Below, one piece after another: positions 1-5,412 of a stretch of DNA of 5,412 nt (the stretch's first letter is position 1; each line of letters starts with the position of its first letter). Source of the DNA: Deltaproteobacteria bacterium (GTDB taxonomy: Bacteria > Desulfobacterota > GWC2-55-46); NCBI GenBank assembly GCA_030646655.1, contig JAUSLB010000278.1, forward strand, positions 1-5,412, written 5' to 3'. Position numbers and translations under genes: made by a program. The notes under the pieces are model-generated. The model saw nothing but the letters and a program-made list of their open reading frames with translations, was not told where the DNA came from and made no database searches.

Positions 1-678
1 TTTTCTGAAGCCCTCAGCCATCGCTATGGCGACAACGGATAAAAGGAGGAACGCCGTATGCTTTGAGGCAAAGGCGAGCGCCGTTAAGACAGCGGCTATG
101 GCGATGCCCTTTGGCGTAGGCCCGTCCTTAGCTAATCTAAAGAGGTAATAGCTTGAGATGAAAAAGAACGCGGCGATCGGCATATCCGTAGTGGCGAGGC
201 TCGCGTTCGAGAGTATAGTCGGGGAAAGCGAGTAGAGGAATAAAGAAAGATACCCGCCCCTCAGGCCCCACAGCTCCTCTGACCATAAAAAGATATAGAT
301 GCCGAGCAAGGCGCCGAGCAAAATATTCGGCAGTCTGCTTAAAAAGAGTATTAGGCCGCCTTTGACATTATTGCCGTAGAGGAACTTTACCGAGTATGGG
401 AAAAACCCCGAGTCCTTCGCCTGTTCCGGCATGACCTTATTATCGAAATCGAGGTTTAAGAACAGCGCTGGCAATACCCCGGTGAGCATCCTGCCGAAGG
501 CCGGGTGGTTGAGAGGGGAGATGTAGTCCATCCCCTCCGTGATATGCGCGTAGCCGGAGAGTATGTGCGCAGGCTCATCCCATGTATTGGATTTCTTGAC
601 GGCTATGACAGACGCCTCTATCATGAAGAGGGCTATAAAACCGGCGGCTATCAAAAGCCTCTTATGTCCTTTAGTCAT
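1..678 (-). CDS. GT-39/ArnT-like membrane glycosyltransferase, N-terminal part (runs off the left edge)
   Basis: The 226 residues visible match the start of a dolichyl-/polyprenyl-phosphate-sugar glycosyltransferase of the PMT/GT-39 type (GT-C fold), which moves a sugar from a lipid-phosphate carrier to an acceptor outside the inner membrane. Seen: a short basic N-terminus (MTKGHKR), TM1 at about 8-27, then the extracytoplasmic loop with the acidic pair D34-E35 in a TWDEPAH context, the usual catalytic position in this fold. An NHP motif follows at 58-60. Hydrophobic segments lie near 108-131, 141-158, 165-181 and 190-220, with TTDMP at 163-167 and SKHTAFLLL near 205-213, both typical of GT-39 relatives. 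The start ATG (678-676) overlaps the upstream stop by 8 bases and has a purine-rich Shine-Dalgarno (GAGG, 4-base spacer), implying translational coupling. The rest of the gene, including any C-terminal repeats or periplasmic domain, lies outside the window. Donor and acceptor cannot be inferred. The family call is firm; the substrate is unknown. Confidence 0.88.
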   Translation of the reverse strand, partial: MTKGHKRLLIAAGFIALFMIEASVIAVKKSNTWDEPAHILSGYAHITEGMDYISPLNHPAFGRMLTGVLPALFLNLDFDNKVMPEQAKDSGFFPYSVKFLYGNNVKGGLILFLSRLPNILLGALLGIYIFLWSEELWGLRGGYLSLFLYSLSPTILSNASLATTDMPIAAFFFISSYYLFRLAKDGPTPKGIAIAAVLTALAFASKHTAFLLLSVVAIAMAEGFRK

Positions 679-2704
679 TCTCCCTCAGCTCGGCGATGAA
701 GGCCAGTGCGTAGGCTGTGAGGCTGAATATATAAAGGGCCTTAAAGCCGAACGCCATTGACGCGTACTCGCTCATGCCTCCGACAACGGCCCCGAAGATG
801 TTAGAGCCCAGGTCAACATCCATCCGAGCGCTCCTCGAGAAGGATGTCCCGAATACGAACGAGGAGAAGAATATCGGGGCGCCGATTAAAAAGAAAGAGG
901 CAAAGAGCTTAAAACCCCAGCCGAGGCCTGAGAAGAGCCCGATGGGGACGAAATAGAGGACTACAAGCGAGGCGAATATGAGCAGATAAAAGGCACGGGC
1001 TGACCTTAGCCCGGTTTTATATATTATGAGGTTCGAGGCGAGTATCGCCGCCAGAATAGAGGCTATCGTTATCGATACGACCGTAACGGTCGAGCCGAAG
1101 AGGAGCGCAAAAGATGTTATCGACTTTGTCTCAAGGAGCATGAAGCCGACCCCGAGCATAAAATATTTAAAACTGAAGCCGCGGCTGCGGGCTATGCCCT
1201 TTACGAGCGCTAAAGACAGTATCGGGATCGCCGCGAGCATGCCCCAGTACTCCCTCGGGATCTTCTTCCCCTCAAGGTAGAGGAACGGCCAGTCGTCGGT
1301 CGGGAACTCGAGCCCTTCCCTGGGCTTAAAAGACCCGTTCTTAAGCCCCGGCAGATTCAACCGCTTTCCCCTTATCCCCGGCCCTGCGAGGAACGAGATA
1401 TTGCCTGATACCGGTTTTTCAGGAGCGAATACGACGAGGTCTTGCCCGTAGATGTCCTTGAGCATGAAGTAGAGCTTCTCCCGCATGTCTATCCTCGGGG
1501 CGTTATAGTTGAGCTGGAGAATCCCGCTCCCGGTCAAAAGCTCCTTTGTCCTTTTAAGGCTCTCGAGCGTATAGACGAAGTTCTCCGTCCTTATGTTAGA
1601 CATGTGGGTCAGGTGGTACTGGGAGTCGAGGAAGCCTATGACGATCAAGTCGTACTTCGAGCGCGTTTTTTCAAAGAACGCCCTCGCGTCATCCACAAAG
1701 ACCCTGACGCGGGGGTCGTCAAAAGGCTTTTGGGGATTTAGCGCCTTGCCAGCCTCTATGAATACCGGGTCTATCTCAACCGCGCTTACCTCTGCCGCGC
1801 CGCTTAAGAGCGCCATCGCTGTCTCGTTGCCGGCCCCGGCGCCGGCGATTAATACGGAGCCCGGCTTTATGTAGTTATAAGGTATCTGGTATATCCTCTT
1901 TGATTCGAGGTTCAGGGCCGCTTCAGGGCCCGTATAATCGAGATCAAGGTTCATGGCCCCGACCTGAGGGTTGCCGTTAGTGGTTGAGATGAAGCCGAGG
2001 GAGGCGTTTGACGAGAACGGATATACCCTTATCTTGCTGTACGGCGACCAGACCTCAGGGCCGATTACAGCCGAAAAGACGAGGAACAGGGTAACGAGCA
2101 CCGAGATTATGTTAAGGGCGAATACGGTCTTTTTTGAATATTGGCAAGACCACCAGAGGAGGGGCAAAAGGAATACCGCAAACCATATTACAGGGGTTGT
2201 CCAGAGCCAGCCTGCCAACGCAAAAAAAATAATGCCTGAAAGCGAACCGGCTATATTTATCGAATAGGCCTTCAAGGGGTTGAATCCGGTCATTGCCCTG
2301 ATCGTCTCCTGCCCCAGAGGGATGAAGTAGAGCGCCATGACCGTATAGAAGGCCATCAGCACCCAGAATATCGGCACTGACCTTGCCCTCGTATTGGCCC
2401 AGAACTCAGGCCAGATAGATTCGTCCTTTACGGAATAATCGAGGTCGATCCTTAAGTAATCGTTAAAGTAGATGACCGCGCATACGAGCAAAAGCGTCGC
2501 TATCGGAAGTAGCTCTATAAGGTTCCTTTTAGACTTCGAGGCCATGAAGCCTATGCCGAGCCCGAGGAATATGGCTACGAGTATCGCGTTCTTATAATAT
2601 GAAAGCAGATAGATGTTCGACGGGAGGTATCTTAAAAAAGCCATCTCCCCGAACAGCGTAAGGAAGCTTATGAGGAACAGGCTGAAAGCAGGCCTCTCCT
2701 TCAT
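671..2704 (-). CDS. Polytopic membrane protein with spermidine synthase/SAM-methyltransferase-like core
   Basis: A protein of 677 residues. Seen: an N-terminal membrane block (hydrophobic segments near 8-27, 38-55, 63-80, 110-130, 148-168, 170-186 and 195-215), a soluble core at about 220-480, and a C-terminal membrane block (about 485-505, 513-530, 535-561, 570-590, 597-619, 632-670). The core has a nucleotide-binding glycine loop (VLIAGAGAG, 284-292), an acidic strand end VEIDP (309-313), DDARAFF (338-344) and YDLIVIGFLDS (351-361), the order found in spermidine synthases and class I methyltransferases. TDDWPFLYL (469-477), GFMLLETKSIT (520-530) and LGSNIFGAVVGG (632-643) are features I associate with membrane-embedded spermidine-synthase-like proteins of uncultured bacteria. 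The reaction in this subfamily is not known to me. The first Asp of the catalytic DSxDP motif is Gly357 here, so true aminopropyl transfer is doubtful. The start at 2704 is chosen over a longer in-frame ATG because it has AAGGAG six bases upstream and forms an ATGA overlap with the preceding gene. Confidence 0.88.
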   Translation of the reverse strand: MKERPAFSLFLISFLTLFGEMAFLRYLPSNIYLLSYYKNAILVAIFLGLGIGFMASKSKRNLIELLPIATLLLVCAVIYFNDYLRIDLDYSVKDESIWPEFWANTRARSVPIFWVLMAFYTVMALYFIPLGQETIRAMTGFNPLKAYSINIAGSLSGIIFFALAGWLWTTPVIWFAVFLLPLLWWSCQYSKKTVFALNIISVLVTLFLVFSAVIGPEVWSPYSKIRVYPFSSNASLGFISTTNGNPQVGAMNLDLDYTGPEAALNLESKRIYQIPYNYIKPGSVLIAGAGAGNETAMALLSGAAEVSAVEIDPVFIEAGKALNPQKPFDDPRVRVFVDDARAFFEKTRSKYDLIVIGFLDSQYHLTHMSNIRTENFVYTLESLKRTKELLTGSGILQLNYNAPRIDMREKLYFMLKDIYGQDLVVFAPEKPVSGNISFLAGPGIRGKRLNLPGLKNGSFKPREGLEFPTDDWPFLYLEGKKIPREYWGMLAAIPILSLALVKGIARSRGFSFKYFMLGVGFMLLETKSITSFALLFGSTVTVVSITIASILAAILASNLIIYKTGLRSARAFYLLIFASLVVLYFVPIGLFSGLGWGFKLFASFFLIGAPIFFSSFVFGTSFSRSARMDVDLGSNIFGAVVGGMSEYASMAFGFKALYIFSLTAYALAFIAELREND

Positions 2705-5088
2705 CTCTTTCTCCTTATATAGACGATCCCTGAGGCGAAGAGCGTAAGAAGCGCAGCCCCGCTTACATACGCGCCTGCCTTGAACGAGCGCGGGCAATAG
2801 ACGAACCTGACTGAATGCGTCCCCTTCTCGATTGGAACCGCCCTTAGGATATAGTTTGCCTTGAGTATCTCCTCCTCCCTGCCGTCAACAAAGGCCTTCC
2901 AGCCCGGGTAATAGCTTTCGCTCGCCACAAGTACCCCGGGCGAGCTGCTTGTAACCTTCAGCTCTATCGAGTTATTCCTGTAAGAGACGACCTCGATGGA
3001 ATCTCCCTTGCCGCTATTCTTCGCGCTGATATTCCCGCCGTTCAACGGCTCCTCCTCAAGAAGCACCTTTTTTCCGGGGGAGAAGGTTTTATCGGGCAGT
3101 ATCTCCACATACTCCTCAGCCCTCTTTACGACCTTGTAATCCCTGACAATAAAGAACCGGGGGAGAAAATTAAGGTTCTCATAGACCTTTAACGCCTTCT
3201 CTCCCTCAAGCCCCTTTGTCTTATCGTTAATAGCGCCTATGACCTTCCTCAGGGCGAACTCCGGGGAATCTATCTTTGGTATCGATACCACATACTTCAC
3301 GTTGAGCATCGAAAGGATGTTCGTTGAGTCGGCCCCCTTCTGGGACGCCATAATCGAGAAGATGCTGGTGTAGTCCCCTCTCCTCATAACCTCGATGCCG
3401 CTTATATCGAAGATATGAGCAGGCAGGTTGTAGCCCGTAAGCCTCTCCTTATCGAGGTTCATGGACTTTAAAAAATTATCGTCAAAGGACCTCTCGTCCG
3501 TCACCTCTACCGCCTCGCTCATGGTGCGGGGCGTCACAAAGACCCTGAAAAGCCCTTCTTCCCCCGCATCCTTTGAGACGAATTCCATCACAGCGCTATT
3601 CTTATGATATTCTTCCGGCCTCGTCGAGCCGTAATGGCCGTTGTGCGCGAAGAAAAGATCGGCTGAAAGGAGGGCTATGACGAAATAGGGGAGCGTTTTC
3701 TTAAGCCTTGCGGAGCTGAAAGCACCGTAAAGCCCTACGGAGAACGCTATAAAGAAAAAGAGCACCCTCTTTGCGTTAAAGAGGTTTATGGCGGCATGGT
3801 TATACTCCGGGTAGTCCATCCCCTTGACTACGAGGAGGTCCTTTATCCCGGCGTCGAAGAAATTTAAAATGCCGAAAAGCGCAGCCGCCAGGGTAGACAG
3901 GATAAGAAGCGCGATTACTATCGTGTATGCCCGCCTGTCTTTTCCCTCAAACCACTCCTTCAGCCTGTCGTACCCGAGCCCGGAGGATATCGACAAAAAG
4001 AGGAAAGGCACGAAAAGGAACTTCACGGGGTAGCGGAACTTGTTAAAGAAGGGGGCCCACTCGTAGAGATACAGGTAAAAAAAGTTATTCTTCCCCATCG
4101 CAAGCAAAAGGTAGAAGAGCCCGGTAAAGATGAAGGGCAGCGCCTTCTTTTTTTCTTTTGCAAAAAAGAAGGCCGACAGCGCAAAGGGTATGGCCCCGGT
4201 ATAGACGGTCTTAAGCCAGCTCTGGTTAGCCCAGTACTTCTCATCCGATATCCCGTACCCGTAGGGGTCGGGGATAAAGAACTGGATGAAGTCTTTCAGG
4301 TCGAAAGACCAGGTGGTAGCCTCGAAGAAGCTTAGCCCCCCTGCCCTCGTCGAGGCCCGCGCAAGCTCTAAAAAAGGGAGGAGCTGGACGGCTGACAGAA
4401 GGAGGAAGATAGCGATAGAGAGCATTAAAAGGCTTAAGCGTCTTTTTAAATTCTGGAATCCGTCATCCCCGAAAATCATTACTGAAGGGAAAATGGCGGT
4501 TATAAGGAGCAGGCCCGCGGTGCCCAAGAGGACCTCGACCCCGCCGGCGGTGAACATCACAGCGAGGATAACGCCTGTAAAGACCCCGTAAAGCGCAGAA
4601 CCATCTTTTATCGCCCTCCTGAACAGCAATACAATAAGCGGCACCCATGCCACGGAAAAGAGGGTGCTTATGACATTATGCGCTGAGAACAGATAGCCGC
4701 TCAGCATGAATATAACAGAGCCCGCAAGGCAGGCCGGCAAGCTTGCCTTCATCTCCCTTAAAAGCAGGTATGCGAACGCCCCCGCAAGGAAGAAGTGGAT
4801 GACGATTATCCAGTTGAACGCGAGGTCGAAGGGAAGAATAAGCAGGAGCGCGTCAGGCGGATAGAATACCCCCGGCTGCAATGTGGCGAGGAGCGGGTGT
4901 CCGCTGTAGGAGTAAGGGTTCCAGAGCGGGATCTCGCCCTTTTTTACCGCCTCTACCCAGAGCATCCTCGGTGGTATGAAAAAAACCGAAAGGTCCCTTT
5001 CGGTTAAAAGGTATGCGCCGCTAAGGGCAGAGTAGAAAAGCCCGCAGCTTAAGAGCGCGAGGTATGTAAAGACAAATAGAGACGCAAT
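2701..5088 (-). CDS. YfhO-family GT-C-like integral membrane protein; 5' end uncertain (no canonical start)
   Basis: About 795 residues if read from the first codon after the in-frame stop at 5091-5089. YfhO proteins are multi-pass membrane proteins related to GT-C glycosyltransferases; in Firmicutes, YfhO is linked to glycosylation of lipoteichoic acid. Seen (extended numbering): TM1 at about 4-22, the acidic loop motif RDL at 31-33, then PLWNPY and GVFYPP, typical of the first outside loop. About a dozen further membrane segments run to about residue 481, followed by a periplasmic domain at about 482-770 with SYYPGWKAFVDG (725-736) and GTHSVRFVY (756-764), a last TM (772-791) and RRKR at the end. 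The first ATG in frame (4965-4963) falls after RDL, has GAGG directly abutting it with no spacer, and would delete TM1 and the likely catalytic Asp32. It is therefore unlikely to be the real start. The 41 upstream codons contain no ATG, GTG, TTG or CTG. The family call is strong; the start is unresolved (ATT at 5088, a one-base indel, or a damaged 5' end). Its stop overlaps the next gene. Confidence 0.85.
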   Translation of the reverse strand: MASLFVFTYLALLSCGLFYSALSGAYLLTERDLSVFFIPPRMLWVEAVKKGEIPLWNPYSYSGHPLLATLQPGVFYPPDALLLILPFDLAFNWIIVIHFFLAGAFAYLLLREMKASLPACLAGSVIFMLSGYLFSAHNVISTLFSVAWVPLIVLLFRRAIKDGSALYGVFTGVILAVMFTAGGVEVLLGTAGLLLITAIFPSVMIFGDDGFQNLKRRLSLLMLSIAIFLLLSAVQLLPFLELARASTRAGGLSFFEATTWSFDLKDFIQFFIPDPYGYGISDEKYWANQSWLKTVYTGAIPFALSAFFFAKEKKKALPFIFTGLFYLLLAMGKNNFFYLYLYEWAPFFNKFRYPVKFLFVPFLFLSISSGLGYDRLKEWFEGKDRRAYTIVIALLILSTLAAALFGILNFFDAGIKDLLVVKGMDYPEYNHAAINLFNAKRVLFFFIAFSVGLYGAFSSARLKKTLPYFVIALLSADLFFAHNGHYGSTRPEEYHKNSAVMEFVSKDAGEEGLFRVFVTPRTMSEAVEVTDERSFDDNFLKSMNLDKERLTGYNLPAHIFDISGIEVMRRGDYTSIFSIMASQKGADSTNILSMLNVKYVVSIPKIDSPEFALRKVIGAINDKTKGLEGEKALKVYENLNFLPRFFIVRDYKVVKRAEEYVEILPDKTFSPGKKVLLEEEPLNGGNISAKNSGKGDSIEVVSYRNNSIELKVTSSSPGVLVASESYYPGWKAFVDGREEEILKANYILRAVPIEKGTHSVRFVYCPRSFKAGAYVSGAALLTLFASGIVYIRRKR
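2711..2716 (-). promoter_or_regulatory. Shine-Dalgarno fixing the start of the spermidine-synthase-like gene
   Basis: AAGGAG on the minus strand lies 6 bases before the ATG at 2704-2702, inside the last codons of the YfhO gene. It decides between this start and the in-frame ATG 93 bases upstream, which would add a 31-residue Arg/Cys-rich tail overlapping the YfhO C-terminus. The ATG shares bases with the upstream TGA (ATGA), so ribosomes ending on YfhO can restart here. Confidence 0.9.
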
Positions 5089-5098
5089 TTAAATACAG

Positions 5099-5135
5099 AA
5101 ACCCGCTATCGCCCCTAAAGGACGATAACGGGTTT
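5099..5135 (-). terminator. Strong hairpin, probable intrinsic terminator of the outer-membrane protein gene
   Basis: The arms 5099-5114 and 5120-5135 pair over 16 positions around a five-base loop (TTTAG on the minus strand). As minus-strand RNA the stem has 14 Watson-Crick pairs and two G-U wobbles (5106/5128 and 5112/5122). As plus-strand RNA the same two positions are C/A mismatches. The 3' arm ends in TTT and continues into an imperfect T-rich run (CTGTATTT, 5098-5091). It sits 33 bases after the stop of the upstream gene, a normal place for a Rho-independent terminator. The plus-strand side is also followed by TTTTGGGTTT, so weak bidirectional action is possible. Confidence 0.75.
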
Positions 5136-5167
5136 TGGGTTTAGAGCGAGTCCTTCCGCAAAAAGGA

Positions 5168-5412
5168 TCAGAAATTGTATTTTATCCTCGGGCCAAAGGT
5201 CGTGTTCCCGCCGGTATAGGTCATGGTATAAGGGGTGTTACCCACGTTAATAGTGACGAGCACCCCGACCGTGGTCATTGTGACGTTGTCCGCCGCGGTA
5301 ACGGTGGCGCCGGCTATGTTGGCGTTGTTCAAGACCGCTGTATCGTTTGCGAAGCCGTCAGTGGTGCCGAGCTGGTAAGCCGTGCCTCTAAGGAGGAACT
5401 GTGCGTGGAGGA
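5168..5412 (-). CDS. C-terminal fragment of a probable outer-membrane beta-barrel protein (runs off the right edge)
   Basis: An open frame enters from the right edge and stops with TGA at 5170-5168, giving 81 residues. It is rich in Thr, Asn, Gly and Ala and almost lacks charged residues (a single Lys and two Arg). A stretch such as FLLRGTAYQLG near its start is followed by alternating polar/hydrophobic segments (VTMTTVGVLVTINVG, PYTMTYTGG). The last ten residues, TFGPRIKYNF, end in Phe with an alternating pattern. This fits the C-terminal beta-signal recognised by the BAM complex, so a porin-like or other outer-membrane barrel is the best guess. I do not recognise the exact family. An S-layer or secreted beta-rich protein is an alternative. 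It appears to be a separate transcription unit, as a terminator-like hairpin follows its stop. Confidence 0.6.
   Translation of the reverse strand, partial: LHAQFLLRGTAYQLGTTDGFANDTAVLNNANIAGATVTAADNVTMTTVGVLVTINVGNTPYTMTYTGGNTTFGPRIKYNF

Noticed and set aside
1442..1741. 99-codon plus-strand open frame opposite the Rossmann core
   Set aside because: It is antisense to a convincing gene, shows no recognisable domain, and is explained by the codon bias of the opposite strand.
1971..2267. 98-codon plus-strand open frame
   Set aside because: It is antisense to transmembrane segments of the spermidine-synthase-like gene, with no family resemblance or convincing RBS.
2705..2797. 31-residue N-terminal extension of the spermidine-synthase-like protein from an upstream in-frame ATG
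   Set aside because: It lies wholly inside the YfhO coding end, reads as an Arg/Cys-rich non-membrane tail, and the ATG at 2704 has a perfect Shine-Dalgarno and ATGA coupling.
4286..4591. 101-codon plus-strand open frame rich in Lys/Arg/Ser
   Set aside because: This is a shadow of hydrophobic codons of the YfhO gene; its composition is that expected of antisense reading.
4963..4965. ATG as the start of the YfhO-family gene
   Set aside because: It would remove TM1 and the RDL motif, and GAGG directly abuts it with zero spacing. The upstream in-frame residues are clearly family-like.
4795..5007. 70-codon plus-strand open frame near the YfhO 5' end
   Set aside because: It overlaps the conserved RDL/PLWNPY coding on the other strand and has no independent support.
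5085..5096. AT-rich TATTTAAATT on the minus strand as a -10 promoter box
   Set aside because: No -35 element is found at 16-18 bases upstream, where the terminator stem lies, and a transcript starting there would begin inside the coding region.
5151..5167. Small hairpin just after the stop of the outer-membrane protein gene (TCCTT/AAGGA arms, 7-base loop)
   Set aside because: It has only five pairs with weak stacking and no T-run of its own. It could occur by chance beside the much stronger hairpin at 5099-5135.

Overview
The window reads as bacterial chromosome in which all coding is on the minus strand, so transcription runs from the right edge (5412) to the left edge (1). The partial protein at the right edge ends like an outer-membrane beta-barrel, which points to a Gram-negative (diderm) cell. 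Frequent ATA (Ile) and AGG (Arg) codons, together with the YfhO / membrane spermidine-synthase-like / GT-39 gene set, are reminiscent of uncultured Desulfobacterota- or Nitrospirota-type lineages. That placement is an impression from sequence style and gene families and is not established here.

Layout in order of transcription: (1) 5412-5168, the C-terminal 81 residues of a Thr/Asn-rich, probable beta-barrel outer-membrane protein. (2) 5167-5089, a 79-base gap holding a strong hairpin (5099-5135) that pairs best as minus-strand RNA and is probably the terminator of gene 1. (3) About 5088-2701, a YfhO-family polytopic membrane protein of about 795 residues (GT-C-like N-terminal part plus periplasmic C-terminal domain). 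Its conserved first segment extends 41 codons upstream of the first ATG and has no normal start codon. (4) 2704-671, a 677-residue membrane protein with a spermidine-synthase/methyltransferase-like Rossmann core between two blocks of transmembrane helices. Its start overlaps the stop of gene 3 (ATGA) behind an excellent Shine-Dalgarno. (5) 678-1, the N-terminal 226 residues of a GT-39/ArnT-like membrane glycosyltransferase, whose start overlaps gene 4 by 8 bases.

Genes 3-5 form a tightly packed, probably translationally coupled operon of large integral membrane proteins. Two belong to families linked to transfer of sugars from polyprenyl-phosphate donors on the outer face of the inner membrane. 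The middle one carries a nucleotide/SAM-type fold on the membrane. A reasonable but unproven reading is a small surface-glycan or glycolipid modification module. The most unusual points are the missing start of the YfhO gene right against the terminator hairpin, and the altered catalytic motif in the spermidine-synthase-like protein. I found no mobile element, CRISPR array, tRNA or rRNA, and no plus-strand gene I would defend.
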